Below are positions 33,270-44,305 of a DNA stretch of 64,000 bases, piece by piece. Below the pieces are notes generated by a model. It was given only the letters and a program-made list of their open reading frames with translations. It did not search any database and was not told the DNA's origin. The DNA is from Pseudoips prasinana (lineage: Eukaryota > Arthropoda > Insecta > Lepidoptera > Nolidae), in the NCBI GenBank assembly GCA_951640165.1, contig OX621257.1:4847201-4911200 (forward strand), given 5' to 3'. Positions within the stretch are counted from its first letter, which is position 1, and each line of letters opens with the position of its first letter. The position numbers and the translations under genes are program-made.

Positions 33270-33635
33270 GTGGCACTGATATTATTTTCAGGCCAGAAAC
33301 CACACGGAATTATCGCTTCTAATAAAATTAATGGAGAATGAATGTATTTGAAGTCGTTGGTTAATACGCGGCGAACCTTATGGACGACATGTTTATTGAA
33401 TTTTTATACTCTTTATTCATTTTATGCTCAGTATCGATAAGAAGAACGTCTACGAATTTTCGCTATCTAATTACTCTCCAGTCTATTTTGTAATAGACTG
33501 TAGTGAAATCATATAGTAAACATGTCCTCATGAAACTTGCACCGTGCAAGCAAAGTTTTTAAAAGTGCATATTCTACTTCTCAACAGAAACATTTGGACG
33601 CAGTCGTATCACCAGGGCACATTTCCACATTACTC
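33270..33635. other. No gene seen
   Basis: No recognisable repeat or frame. Confidence 0.4.
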
Positions 33636-33866
33636 CCATTGGCGTGGTTGATAAATGCTTGCCTTTCACGCCGCAGGTCGTGGGTTCGATTCCCACCCAC
33701 GGATGGGTATGAGTCTGGGTGTAATTATCTATAAATGTATGTGTTTACAAAAGAAAAGTAGTATTTGTAATATTTCGGATATCTGGTTTTCATAACAGCT
33801 TAAGCGTTGCTTAGTTTGGGATCAGATGGCCGTGTGTGAATAACGTCCCAGGATATTATTATTACT
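33636..33866 (+). repeat. SINE-C, full copy
   Basis: CATTGGCGTGGTTGATAAAT (A box), GCCTTTCACGCCGCAGG, TCGTGGGTTCGATTCCCACC (B box), and a tail ending TCCCAGGATATTATTATTAC. A ~35 bp piece after the head (GATATTTGTGTGC...) is missing. Confidence 0.88.
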
Positions 33867-34229
33867 CCCCAAATCTAACATTCGATATAATTAACATACA
33901 TATGTCTATATAAATCCAAAGTTCAGTTTTCTTATTTATTCAGCAAGACAACATTATAATACTCATTGGTCACTAAAGAACACGCTCGAAGACTCAAAAG
34001 AACTGTCGTATTATCATTTTGTCAATGGCAAGAAATTCTAGTCTTTGGCATACCAAGAAGCTATAGTTTGTTTATAAAACCGGAAATATAGAATCAGCAA
34101 CAATATCCAACAAGCCACTTTTTAATAAACTTTGCAGTAAGTATTCTTCTATTTCTATTTATTTGACAGGTCCGATTAAAGTATATTTGATCGGGTTTGT
34201 GCTTTAGACACTTGCTATGATGATGTCTT

Positions 34230-34592
34230 CCCGGCCGAATTTCGGCCACGGCGGCCATTCTCAATGAAGATAAGCCAATTGCGCAAGACATATTATAGTG
34301 CACAAGTGTGTGCGCAAACACAGGGGCATTTTCTATTCGATCACTCTTACATGATCCGATGGGACGACTAGCGACACGACCGGAAAGAGGTCAGGTACAG
34401 GACCGACGGCTTTACATGCTCTCCGAGGCACGCGGGTGTAATGCCGCCCATTTCCAGCGTTCGGGCTGCTACTGAGAAATTTATTTTTAGGGAAAAATCC
34501 CAATATCACTTTTCGGCCCGCCCCGGGATTTGAACCCAGGACCTCATTTTATGCGGTTAAACACGCCACCGCTAGACCAACGAGGCAGTCAA
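34230..34592 (-). repeat. SINE-A, full copy
   Basis: It starts CCGAATTTCGGCCACGGCGG and ends at the head CGCCACCGCTAGACCAACGA and GGCAGT. Best-preserved SINE-A in the window. Confidence 0.9.
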
Positions 34593-34594
34593 AT

Positions 34595-35170
34595 AATGAA
34601 TATATAATGTACCTATAACATTGATTTAAATACACCAATGTAGCTAGATCTTAGTAAAATCATATCATAAAGACAGTTCTATGTAATTTTTCCATTTTAC
34701 TTTATCTAAATAATATGCTATTGACGTAAAATACGACCAACATTACATTCATTCCAGTCAATGAGCGGAAGTCTGAACATAACGGACAGAAGCAATATGG
34801 CCGCCTGAGGATGTATTACAGTGCCATCTATTATTTAAACTGGGAACCAATAAGCGGAACAGCGTTGCTTGCAATGTGAGGTTCCAATACGTTACGGTGC
34901 ATTATTAAAAATTCTTTAGAATAATGCACTCGACAAAGACTAAGCTGACGTTGTCTAGTAAAGGATTCTTTGTAAGCAGATATTGTATTTTAAAATACTT
35001 TGTTGACTGAAGAATGTGGTGCAGTAGCGCATATGTGTCGTCTTATATTAGACAAGTACTCTTTTGTACAATGTAAAAGGGAATATTGCTTCCTTTTGCA
35101 GATTCTGCACGTCGTCGTTCTTCGTTTATAATTGTACACTCTATGATTTGGTACATACATAATATCCTTC
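34595..35170. other. No gene seen
   Basis: Apparently single-copy, with no coding signal recognised. Confidence 0.4.
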
Positions 35171-35171
35171 T

Positions 35172-35612
35172 AGCCGAATTTCGGCCACGGTGGCCAGTCT
35201 CAATAGAGACATATACCAGACTGCACGTCGTGTGGCGCAGCGGCTTTGACAGTAGCTTTGCCGCTTCGTGTCCCGTGTTCGTTTCCCGCACCGGACAACT
35301 ATCTAATTGTGTGACCCATAAATAGTTGTTCTGAGTCTATATTATAGTGCACAAGTTAGTGCGCAAACACAGGAGCACTTTTTGGGACGCCTAGCGACAC
35401 GACTGGAAAGAGGTCAGGTACAGGACCAACGGCTTTACGTGCTCTCTGAGGCACGGGGGTATAAAACCGCAAACTCCCAGACTTCAAGCTGATTGTTTGG
35501 TTGGTTGATTTTTGTTTTTACAGAAAGCAAATCACTTTTGGCCGGACCCCGGATTTGAACCCAGGACCTCAATCTCTGTGGGTGAACACGCTACCGCTAG
35601 ACCAACGTGGCA
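35172..35612 (-). repeat. SINE-A interrupted by SINE-E
   Basis: SINE-A sequence runs CCGAATTTCGGCCACGGTGG to CTCAATAGAGAC. It is broken at 35216, then resumes at ATATTATAGTGCACAAG (about 35341) and continues to the head CGCTACCGCTAGACCAACGT. Confidence 0.8.
35216..35340 (+). repeat. SINE-E, embedded in SINE-A
   Basis: CACGTCGTGTGGCGCAGCGG (A-box-like) and CGTGTTCGTTTCCCGCACCG (B-box-like) are followed by TATCTAATTGTGTGACCC. The TGTGGCGCAGCGG head recurs at 1730 and 50283. Confidence 0.65.
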
Positions 35613-35745
35613 TACATTCATAGACTCACGCATGTTTTCCAGAGGGGTAGGCAGAAACAACGGATTTCCATTGGTCACGATCTGTGGACACCTCTTTGCT
35701 GTCATTATATTCTTCATACATGCTCGCTGGTTTACGGTACTTCAG
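35608..35745 (-). repeat. LINE ORF C-terminus fragment
   Basis: The inverse of the 37146 copy: AGGGGTAGGCAGAAACAACG, GATTTCCATTGGTCACGATC and ACATGCTCGCTGGTTTACGG. Confidence 0.65.
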
Positions 35746-35844
35746 TATTCGATACAAGGCAGTTAAAACATAAATTATCCTTCTTTACATATTCATGACG
35801 GTCTCCCATAGGTTTACTTGCAAAATCTTTACGGTGATATATTA

Positions 35845-37126
35845 GGTCTTTACCTATGAAATTGCCGTTCTGCAGTACTGGCCATTTCAAATCAAAATAA
35901 TTTTTGTTTGGCTAAGAATTCTAATTTCAAATTAATTTTATTTTAAAAACATGGATTCTTTTTTCCAAAAGTAGTCATTTCTTTATTGATTAGTGTTACA
36001 TTTTCATCGCATTTCAATCTTTTTCGTCATCATGGATACGTTAAAAATTCGAGTAATTATGGAATATGAGTACCGTCGTGGCAGCAACGCGGCACAAGCG
36101 GCACGCAACATCAACGACGTTTACGGAGCTAACACTACAAACCAACGCACCACCTGTTATTGGTTTGCTCGCTTCCGTTCTGGAAATTTCGACCTGAAAA
36201 ATGAACCTCGCGGTCGTCCGAAGACTTTGGTCGACAATGACGAATTAAAGGCGGTTGTGGAAGCTGATGATACACAATCTACGGCTGAATTAGCAGCAGC
36301 TTTCGACGTTAGCGTCAAAACAATATTGGTCCATTTGCGTCAAATTGGCAAGGTAAAAAAGCTTGACAAATGGGTGCCCCACGAACTCAATGATCGCCAG
36401 CGCGAAGTACGCGTCGAGACGTGCCTTGCACTGCTCAACAGACACACAAATGAAGGAATTTTGAACCGCATTGTTACCTGCGATGAAAAATGGATTCTGT
36501 TTGATAACCGCAAGCGCTCAGCAAGTTGGTTGGATCCTGGTTCAGCACCTAAACAATGCCCTAAACGAAAACTTACCCCTAGAAAAGTGATGGTCACTGT
36601 TTGGTGGTCTAGCGCCGGTGTGATTCATCACAGCTTCTTACCAAACGGGGTGAGCATTACTGCAGATGTGTACTGTGAAGAACTGAGCACAATGATGGAG
36701 AAGCTGGCGCATCTCCAACCAGCATTGGTCAATCGCTCGTCTCCGCTGCTCCTGCACGACAACGCGCGACCTCATACTGCACAGCAGTCGGTCTCCAAGT
36801 TGCAAGAACTGGGGTTGGAAGCTCTCCGTCATCCGCCCTACTCACCAGACCTTCCGCCTACAGACTACTACTTTTTCCAGAATTTGGATAACTTCTTGGC
36901 GGGAAAAAAATTCAATACCCGAGAGGCAGTACAAAATGCCTTTGAAGAATTTGTTGCCTCCCGTCCAGCTGATTTCTTTAAGAAGGGCATCAATAAACTG
37001 CCACTGCGATGGCAAAGATGCATTGATTGCATGGGTGATTACTTCGATTAATACAAATAAAAAAATTCATGAAAAAAATTCGTTTAAATTTTTTCATACA
37101 AAACGGCAATTTCATAGGTAAAGACC
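35845..37126 (+). mobile_element. Mariner element, copy 1 (1,282 bp)
   Basis: TA target duplications (35843-35844 and 37127-37128) flank inverted ends GGTCTTTACCTATGAAATTG and CCGTT, with the exact inverse at the right. Including the TA, the ends read TTAGGT-like, as in cecropia-subfamily mariners such as human Hsmar1. It carries one transposase gene in a full open frame. It is nearly identical to copy 2 at 61030-62309. Confidence 0.95.
36032..37051 (+). CDS. Mariner transposase, 339 aa, frame intact
   Basis: It cuts and pastes the element by binding its inverted ends. I start at the MDTLKIRVIM methionine (36032), giving 339 residues, the normal mariner length; an in-frame ATG at 35993 would add 13 residues not typical of the family. 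Residues 1-110 are the paired helix-turn-helix DNA-binding region, WVPHEL is at 114-119, and the catalytic triad is D151 (TCDEKW), D243 (LHDNARPH) and D278 (PTDYYFF). There are 34 residues between the last two, the DD34D signature. The sequence resembles the SETMAR/Hsmar1 transposase, so cecropia subfamily. Oddly, residue 275 is Pro (SPDLPPTD) where copy 2 and most family members have Ala, beside the third catalytic Asp, so activity is uncertain even though the frame is open. Confidence 0.93.
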   Translation: MDTLKIRVIMEYEYRRGSNAAQAARNINDVYGANTTNQRTTCYWFARFRSGNFDLKNEPRGRPKTLVDNDELKAVVEADDTQSTAELAAAFDVSVKTILVHLRQIGKVKKLDKWVPHELNDRQREVRVETCLALLNRHTNEGILNRIVTCDEKWILFDNRKRSASWLDPGSAPKQCPKRKLTPRKVMVTVWWSSAGVIHHSFLPNGVSITADVYCEELSTMMEKLAHLQPALVNRSSPLLLHDNARPHTAQQSVSKLQELGLEALRHPPYSPDLPPTDYYFFQNLDNFLAGKKFNTREAVQNAFEEFVASRPADFFKKGINKLPLRWQRCIDCMGDYFD

Positions 37127-37145
37127 TATTATATGATGATATATG

Positions 37146-37312
37146 CAAAGGGCAGGTCAGAAGTACCCTAAACCGGCGAGCATGTATGACGAATATAATG
37201 ACAGTAATCGAGGCAAAAGAAGTATGCAAAGATCGTGACAAATGGAAATCCGTTGTCTCTGCCTACCCCTCTGGGAAACAGGCGTGAGTCTATGTATGTA
37301 TGTATATATACA
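37146..37312 (+). repeat. LINE ORF C-terminus, (TATG)n tail
   Basis: It lies 20 bp after mariner copy 1. The frame ends EAKEVCKDRDKWKSVVSAYP then SGKQA and stop, followed by GTCTATGTATGTATGTATA. It is the cleanest of five copies of this LINE end. Confidence 0.72.
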
Positions 37313-37419
37313 ATGCTTGGCTTTACACTAAGTGCACGAAGGTTGTATAAACTCACTGTTATGCTTTGATTCATCATCATCCTTCAGCGTATTTTTCAAC
37401 ATTTTCTTTCATCAAAACC

Positions 37420-37660
37420 ATCATCATTACAGCTAGAAGTAGTCCACTGCTGGACAGGCCTCCCCAAGAACCATCTTGGGGAGATATACTATAATCGCCA
37501 CGCTTGGCAGACGGGTTGGCGATCGCAGTTAGATGATCATAGTACTCAGAAAAAGGAAGCTGTTGCCCTTCCTCTGGTTAATATTCCCACGGGTCTACTT
37601 CTACGCCCCCCCACGGGATGAGATGGCGTGATGATATTCACCGCCGTCACCACACAGCAA
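37420..37660 (-). repeat. RTE-tailed SINE, full copy
   Basis: From GTAGTCCACTGCTGGACAGG to GCCGTCACCACACAGCAA with all family blocks in order. Confidence 0.85.
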
Positions 37661-37782
37661 AAAATTAATGCTTTGATTGCTGTTCATCTTTTAACACGAC
37701 ATGAAATGATGTGTGACCTTGTGACCTTTCTCTTGTAGAACTGCTGGAGGGAGTGACTAACTTGAGGGTACTTTAACGAAAA

Positions 37783-38080
37783 GAGAGGTAGAGCATAGCG
37801 TTTATTCGCTCAAAGAGCAGCCCGACTGGGGAATTACCTCCACCTTACAGAAGACATTCCTTAATAATACCATTAATAATTTTAATGTTGTATTTCCGAG
37901 AGTGAGTAAGGTCGCCAGAGCTCATTGGGGTGGGAGGAAGGGTCAGCAACACTTGTTTGCTGACTGTTAAAGGCCGGCAACGCACCCGCGACACCTCTGG
38001 TGTTGCGAGTGTCTATGGGCGGCGGCGATCACTTACCATCAGGTGACCCACTTGCTCGTTTGTCGCCCTCTGATATTAAA
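37783..38080 (-). repeat. Rep-H, full copy
   Basis: From AGGTAGAGCATAGCGTTTAT to GTTTGTCGCCCTCTGATATT, followed by an A10 run. Confidence 0.88.
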
Positions 38081-38371
38081 AAAAAAAACTTTGACTGCGA
38101 TGCCGAGAACTAAGTTAGCATCGCCGTTTAATCTGATGAGGATTGTAATGCTGAGTTTTCTTCTCTATTGTAAAAATATTATCAACTACTCAGCAAAAGA
38201 GGTTTCTTTACGACTGTTGTTTCATCATAAAATCCATAAATATTGTGGCCACGTACATATGAATGATCTAATGAATCTTCCCTGTGTGCAGAATGAACCT
38301 AAAACTGAAGGCACCGAGGTATTAACGACGTCTGGATTTTAGAGACTGCGCCACATTTGCGGTCAATGTTC

Positions 38372-38470
38372 CATCATTATCACCATCATGTCAGCGGACT
38401 AATGTCCACTGCTGGACAAAGGCCACCCCAAAAGATGTCAACAACGGAGCTGTGTCCATCATTTGGAGGA
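38372..38470 (-). repeat. RTE-tailed SINE, 3' fragment
   Basis: CATCATGTCAGCGGACTAAT, GTCCACTGCTGGACAAAGG and TGTGTCCATCATTTGGAGG. The last block also occurs at about 207 in the array. Confidence 0.7.
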
Positions 38471-38578
38471 CTACCTATACCATAATAGCCAGCTTATGCG
38501 TAGTATGATAGTTATAAGTGAGTAGGTTAATAGTAATAGCTACTTATGACCATCATAGACAACACCGTACCCTTTGAC

Positions 38579-38828
38579 GGTCACCGTAGCCTAGTCGGTA
38601 GTGCTCCTGCCTACGAAGCCGGTGGTCCTGGGTTCGAATCCCGGTAAGTGCAAATATTAGTGTGATGAGCACGAATATTTGTTTCTGAGTCATGGATGTT
38701 TTCCATGTATTTAAGTATTTATCTATCTATATATGTATGTATATCGTTGCCTGGTACCCATAGTACAAGCTTTGCTTAGTTTGGGGCTAGAATGATCTGT
38801 GTGACATTGTCCCCAGATATTATTAAAA
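38579..38828 (+). repeat. SINE-B, full copy
   Basis: GGTCACCGTAGCCTAGTCGG, CTACGAAGCCGGTGGTCC, GGGTTCGAATCCCGGTAAG and a tail to CCCCAGATATTATTAAAA. Confidence 0.9.
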
Positions 38829-39194
38829 ACTGGTTGAGTTAGTGTGGTGATGTTATTTGCCGTCAGTCACGCACTTATATCATAACTTTTCATACCCTTA
38901 AAAGGTAAAAAACTACAAACTTTCAACTTTCAACTGTAAAATTCCAAACGATACTGGCAAAGACATCTTTGTTAAATTTCCGTGCAATTTACACCAAGTT
39001 TTTTATGAACTAGTTGATCAGAAGTATGAGGACTTGCAGGCAACGTTGACAAGTATTTTACTTTACGGCAGCTTTGGCAGCTGGTCGAAATGTTCACTCA
39101 GCTATGAAACTGGGTATGAACTTGGGTTATTATACTTACAAGCATATAAGGTAACTGCAAGCAAAACTCTTTAGTGGTGAAACAATTCGTGGCA

Positions 39195-39360
39195 GGAATA
39201 ATAATAATATCCTGGGACATGATTCACACACGGCCATCTGACCCCGAACTATGCACAGCTTGTACTATGGAAACCAGATAACTGATATAGGACACATACT
39301 ATTTTTCTTCTGTAAATACATACTTATATAGATAATAACACACAGACTCAGGATAAACAT
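39195..39360 (-). repeat. SINE-C, 3' half
   Basis: ATAATAATATCCTGGGACAT, CACACACGGCCATCTGACCC and CTTGTACTATGGAAACCAGA, without a head. Confidence 0.75.
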
Positions 39361-39497
39361 AATAAATATCATGTTTTTATTTTAAATAATTTTAAATATG
39401 TACTACCAACACATTGAAAAAGCTAGGAAAAACAACTGGTTCGTGATGAACTAATGAAGGGCAAACTTCTCCTGAAATGTGCATTCTGCTATCCTAT

Positions 39498-39700
39498 ACT
39501 CATCATCATGTCAGCCAAATGACATTCACTACTGGACAAAGTCCTCCCCAAAACATTTTCACAGTAGAGTTGTGTCCAGTCCATCATTAGAGGGATATGC
39601 TATAAAAAATATCAATAATAATATCCCACGCTTGGCAGACGGGTTGGTAAGCGCAGTATTATGGTCATAGTACACAGAAAGAAGCTGCTGTCCGTTCTCT
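39498..39700 (-). repeat. RTE-tailed SINE, diverged
   Basis: TCATCATGTCAGCCAAATGA, CACTACTGGACAAAGTCC and CCCACGCTTGGCAGACGGGT. Confidence 0.75.
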
Positions 39701-39714
39701 GTGAGTTACTCTTA

Positions 39715-39812
39715 ATTAAATATCTTGAGACAACTACCACACTGCCATCTCATGGCAGAGCCTGTACTATGGCAACCAGACAACTGATAAACATACTTAT
39801 ATAATAATGAAA
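39715..39812 (-). repeat. SINE-C, 3' fragment
   Basis: ATCTTGAGACAACTACCACA, TGTACTATGGCAACCAGACA and ATACTTATATAATAATG. Confidence 0.6.
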
Positions 39813-40609
39813 TGAAATTATGAAATTAATTCAGCTATATATACTTGTATATGTGGGAGAAATAAAGTTAAAGGATTGTTAACGTACTAGTAACGCCATC
39901 TATTAGTGTTTGGAAAACACTACTCACTGAGTCAGTAGTTCGAGTCAAGGTTGTCTATGAACTGTCGCATGTGACGTTTGACGTCTGTCAGTTGTCTAAG
40001 TAACATTAGTGTGTTAGCGACACCACACATTTGGCATCCAGAGCTCGACCGCGCCGGGTATGCGCACTGATTCTTTTTAAGCACGTGTATACTGGCGGAC
40101 ACCGAGGATGTTTCGCAATTAAATCCGTCTGAATCTCCGACATATATTTCTAAATAGGTACAGACATATCTTACTAGAATGTTCTATCTATACGGTATAT
40201 TGTTGTGTATAATCTTTGGTTAAGAGGTTAGTCATCAATTACCTACGACCCTATAAAATTCACTAGACTTATTGCTTCGGAGAAAAGGACAAAACGGTTT
40301 ACAGTTTGAAAGGCTGCTAGAAATATTTTAACCCCCTATAAATTTAGGTCGATACTAAAACCTAGTGTTTCAGATATTTCAGAAATTCAATCTAGATTTT
40401 GCAGTTACTTCGGATTTAAGTATGATGTATAGATTTGAAGGGTTGTAAACGGGATTTTGGAGGAGGATTCAAAGATCTTAAAGACTTAAGAGACTTAAGC
40501 AGATAAAGGGCGAAAAAGTAGGCAATGAAAAGGGTTAAATAAAAAAAATGTCTTTTATCATGGTTATTTGCGGAATAATATTATTATTCGGACAAATATT
40601 CAATTTTAG
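39813..40609. other. No gene; possible LTR-element remnant at 39890-40110
   Basis: The segment around 40020-40070 (GACACCACACATTTGGCATC, then CAGAGCTCGACCGCGCC) recalls the junction between an LTR and a primer-binding region in Ty3-type elements, but no second LTR, gag or pol was found. The rest is unremarkable. Confidence 0.25.
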
Positions 40610-40765
40610 TTTCAGAGCATTATTCACATATCATTAATTTAATCGTCCAGCAGGTTTCGAACCAGCATCGTCTACCAAACCGGAGTATGTGCTCTGCCGT
40701 TGAGCTAAGAACGACACACGCTGGTAGATTAAATTTGGAATATATTATAGGTGTTATCCATCTTG
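40610..40765 (-). repeat. SINE-F, best copy
   Basis: On the minus strand TTAGCTCAACGGCAGAGC (classical A box) and CTGGTTCGAAACCTGC (B box) are spaced like a tRNA gene. Flanking family sequence includes TAGATTAAATTTGG and GGTGTTATCCATC. Confidence 0.75.
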
Positions 40766-40782
40766 AGACTAAATATTATATA

Positions 40783-40930
40783 TGTATAATTATCTATATA
40801 AGTATGTATTTACAAAAGAAAAGTAATATATGTAATATGTATATCAGTTATCTGGTTTCCATAGTACAAGATCTGCTTAGTTGGCGATCAGATGACCATG
40901 TGTGAATAATCTTCCAGGATCTTATTTATA
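40783..40930 (+). repeat. SINE-C, 3' half
   Basis: TAATTATCTATATAAGTATG, GTTATCTGGTTTCCATAGTA and GATCAGATGACCATGTGTGA. Directly follows SINE-F. Confidence 0.75.
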
Positions 40931-41162
40931 TTATTGTTTATCACAAAAACACACATATACATTGACCCGCTCCTCACCCCAATTATCGTCTTCACAAACG
41001 AAATGTATAGCCCCTCACCACAGCCCAGTCTTTTTTAAGTTTTATCTGCAGTTGCCTTTCATTTATCATTTCAAAAACGCTCTCAAGTGCCTTCAATAAA
41101 TATAAATTCAATATTGACTTCCATTGCACTATGAGTAAATATAAAATGATTTATTAATAATT

Positions 41163-41615
41163 CAACACGGCCATCTATTCCCAAACTAAACAGAGCTTGT
41201 ACTATGGAAACCAGATAACTGCTTTACTAGATATACTAATTTTCTTTTCTAAATACATACTTATATAGACAATTACACCCAGACTCAGAACAAACATACA
41301 TGTTCATGCACACAAATATCTTTCATCACTCAAACATCGATTTCTTAAATAGCGTTCAAATAAATAAAGGTTAAAAATGACTTAATCAATCGTTAAATCG
41401 GCTTCCATGAGCACAGGTGACGTCATAAATGGACCGGAATAGATTGTCAACGTTGAAGCCGATTTAAAGATTGATTAAATCATTTTTAACCTTAATTTAT
41501 TTGAACGCCATTTATGAAATCGATGTTCGGCGAATTAGCCGGTAGAGCCCCTGGGTGGGAATCGAACCCACGACCTGCGGCGTGAAAGGCAAGTATCTAC
41601 CAACCGAAAATTAAT
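41163..41615 (-). repeat. SINE-C split by FB-1
   Basis: The tail half lies at 41163-about 41329 and the head half (CTGGGTGGGAATCGAACCCA and CGCCGCAGG inverse) at 41553-41615. The FB-1 copy between them starts without its outermost ~25 bp, so the insertion has since been trimmed. Confidence 0.8.
41330..41552. mobile_element. FB-1 foldback inside SINE-C
   Basis: AAACATCGATTTCTTAAATA and GCGTTCAAATAAATAAAGG face TTTATTTGAACGCCATTTAT and CGGCGAATTAGCCGGTAGAG. The left end is truncated. Confidence 0.8.
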
Positions 41616-41867
41616 TTCTTTGATTAAACTTAGTATCTACCTACCTAAATTAAACAGTATGTTTTCAGAGGTCGTTGTTGGTTATAAATGTTATTATATG
41701 AGAAAAATTTCAAATTATTTTCTTGAGGAAGACTTTTATGAAGCCTGTTACAAATAACTAACAACTTAAAGTTGTTTCTATATTGAAGTTGTTCTACGTA
41801 TATGGGTTTCTAGGTATGATGATGAGTTGGTACGTCTGCCTCATATATGGCCTTTGCGTCTGTTACA

Positions 41868-42912
41868 GACGATTTACGGCGCATTGTCTGAGAGACATTT
41901 CTTATGGTGGCTAAACAAACCGATGCGAGAGCGACATAGCCTGCCGCAGGCCTTACAAGAGAAGTTTGCGGTGGTTGGTGCCGAGCCAATTTCATGTCGC
42001 TTCTGTCTCTTATCAGCAAGTACTCCGAACCAGGCTTCATCACAGATCTTACGACCCTCCACTACACGTTTGCGCCATTCAACTATATTTTCAGCGAGCT
42101 TTTCCCAGCTACAGTGGTCAATTTTAAAAGCGGCCATATCCCGCTTGGTACAGTCTTTAAAGCGAAGCAGAGGTCTACCGACATCTCGCTTCGCATTAGC
42201 TACCGCATCCAACAGAACACATTGTGGTATTCGAGTGGGTTCCATTCTGTGCACATGCCCCAACCAACGTAAACGCTTCTGTTTAAGAAACGCTGTCAGG
42301 CTAGGTAGCTGTGCTATTTTTAGAACTCTCTCGTTAGTGACCCTATCTTGCCATGTAATGCCCAAGATCTTACGGAGACAACGCATGTAAAAGGAACCTA
42401 TTCGGCGCTCCTGTTTCGCATACGACGTCCACGTCTCTGCTCCATACAAGAGTATGCTTAAGATGGAGGCCTGGAAGACTATCATCTTGGGCTTAATTGT
42501 AAGCAATTTATTGTGCCATACTCTCGTGCCAAGCTTGCCAAACAGGGTCGCTGCTTTCCCGATGCGAGCATCTATCTTTGCGTTAAGTGAGAGATTATTC
42601 TCTACGGTCGATCCCAGGTAGCAGAACCGATCAACTTCCTCCAACTGCGTGCCATTCAGAGAAATCTCTGGGGCCACAGGAGTGCCTTTTGCTAGCACAG
42701 TTGCTTTTTTGTATTTATAGACATGGCATACAGAGAACAGGCCTGAGAAAATTTATCCACCATTAACTGAAGCTCACCCGCAGAACTAGCCACAAAGGCT
42801 GCGTCGTCGGCAAAGAGAAGACTGTCAACGAAAAGATCCTGACGGTTTCTTTTAGATTTGAGGAGAAAGATGTTCATAACGTACCTATAACGCGTGCAGC
42901 GGGGCATGATGC
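41868..42912 (-). pseudogene. Non-LTR retrotransposon reverse transcriptase, 3' part, frameshifted
   Basis: It would copy LINE RNA into DNA at the target site. Going 5' to 3' on the minus strand: the RT catalytic motif FADD (LLFADDAAFVASSAGELQLM, about 42835-42780); then, after a one-base deletion in an A-run near 42705, a 274-residue frame with FCYLGSTVENNLSL, LLYGAETWTSYAKQ, RLRWLGHVHRM and DVGRPLLRFKDC; then a C-terminal finger CKACGRLCRSRIGLFSHHKK before the stop near 41874. The order of motifs matches RTE-like or related endonuclease/reverse-transcriptase elements. The 5' end is lost at about 42912, so endonuclease and fingers are absent. A second 3' fragment is at 47966-48200. Confidence 0.85.
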
Positions 42913-42984
42913 TTGAATTGAAATCTCGAGTAGTCCAACAATGTATTATCAAGATTTATTTTAAAGTAAAATTCTCAGTAGCTG

Positions 42985-43275
42985 CTCGGAGTCTTGACTG
43001 AGGGCTAACTCCTCCAATTTTATAGAATTGGCGGTGTTAAGGTCATAGTCCACATACACGACTCTGCTCCAACACCACTCCCACCCATCACTCTAAACTA
43101 AAACAGTACTACCGAGCAGTCTGATGGCGGGAAGCTTGCTGACAGCGAGGTGTCTGCTAATTTATGTTGCCAATATAAACTATATCGTAAGGCCACTTCT
43201 TAAAGCTCATATTTGAATGATGTTTTATTAGTCGGGTGGCAGAGTCGTGTAAGTGGGCTATGACCTTTACTCGCC
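42985..43275. repeat. Unnamed repeat block shared with 6000-7330
   Basis: ACGACTCTGCTCCAACACCA, TCTGATGGCGGGAAGCTTGC, TCTGCTAATTTATGTTGCCA and CTATATCGTAAGGCCACTTC match pieces scattered at 6058, 6550, 6590 and 7240. Probably one old family broken up on the left. Confidence 0.55.
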
Positions 43276-43334
43276 CGTGTCCCGGATGACACGTAAAACA
43301 CTTGGTCGTCCACCTGACCGATTCCCGGTAATAC

Positions 43335-44150
43335 TGTCAAAGTCAGTCAAAGTCAAAAATTATTTATTCCGTAAAATTTTTACATTTATGTGGAATCGTC
43401 ATTTTTTTTACACTACCGTGCAGTGCATGACGTGACAACTACTGAGAAACACTGCCAGAAAACTCAGTAGGGATCCTTTTTTAAAATAAAATATACTTAA
43501 GATTAATTACCATCATGCATGTTGACTCAGACCAACACAATCCCAAGCACTTTTATCACTTAAATAATCAGAAATTTTGTAATATGCCCTACTACACAAT
43601 TTGGCTTTAATAATTCTTTAGAACTTATTCATAGACAATTCTCTAATATCATTGGGAAGTTTGTTATAGAATCTTATATTTTGCCCCATAAAATTGTTAC
43701 TTATTTTGTGGAGAAGGGTAGTACGCAATATGAGATTATTCTTATATCTAGTATTTACATTATGTGTATCGCTCCTTTTACAGAAGGAATCGATATTTTT
43801 ATGCACATATAGTAAGTTGTCATATAATATACTGAGATGGTACAGTTAGAATGTTAACCTCTTTGAACTTTTCTTTTAGAGACACTCTCGGGCCAAGATT
43901 ATAGATAGCTCTTACAGCTCTTTTTTGCAATATAAATATGGTGTTAATGTCAGCAGAGCTACTCCAGAGAAGAATTCCATAGGACATTACACTATGAAAA
44001 TAACTGAAATAAACCATTCTAGCTGTGTCAACATCAGTCAGCCGTCTAGTAGTTTGCACTGCATATGCTGCAGAACTTGATTTGCCGGACAGTTTTTCTA
44101 TTTGTGGGCTCCATTGTAGCTTTGAGTCAATATTGATACCCACCACCCAC
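43335..44150 (-). pseudogene. Jockey-like LINE reverse transcriptase C-terminus and 3' end
   Basis: Two minus-strand frames join across a break near 43810. The first reads GINIDSKLQWSPQIEKLSGK, ARMVYFSYFHSVMSYGILLW and FILQKRAVRAIYNLGPR. The second reads NVNTRYKNNLILRTTLLHKI and IRFYNKLPNDIRELSMNKF. These are the thumb and C-terminal regions of jockey-like reverse transcriptases. The 3' end on the minus strand runs into repeated TGACTTTGAC at about 43335. It starts abruptly at about 44150, so it is 5'-truncated. Confidence 0.8.
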
Positions 44151-44207
44151 CCACCAAAGTTGATTCAACAGGGTCAAATAAACCAGTTCCATCAAAGAGT
44201 GCTTGAA

Positions 44208-44290
44208 TGTTGACTAGACCTAGTTAATGATCTTGACTGCTAAGCCAGAGGGATCATATCTCCACCCGGGACTAAACTTTGTGTGATGCT
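44208..44290 (+). repeat. SINE-D fragment
   Basis: TTGACTGCTAAGCCAGAGGG and TATCTCCACCCGGGACTAAA are remnants of the head region. Confidence 0.5.
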
Positions 44291-44305
44291 CCAAATAATG
44301 ACGAC

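Noticed and set aside
36340..36832. Minus-strand frames inside the mariner
   Set aside because: Shadows of the transposase gene. They recur in copy 2 only because the DNA is the same.
38579..38655. tRNA gene
   Set aside because: A and B boxes are present, but the sequence is a SINE-B head followed by the SINE body, and copies are dispersed.
20000..41000. Second alternative 3' exon or TM1-TM4 exons of the receptor
   Set aside because: I looked on the minus strand for NPxxY-type and TM2/TM3-type sequence and saw none. Short exons could have been missed by eye.
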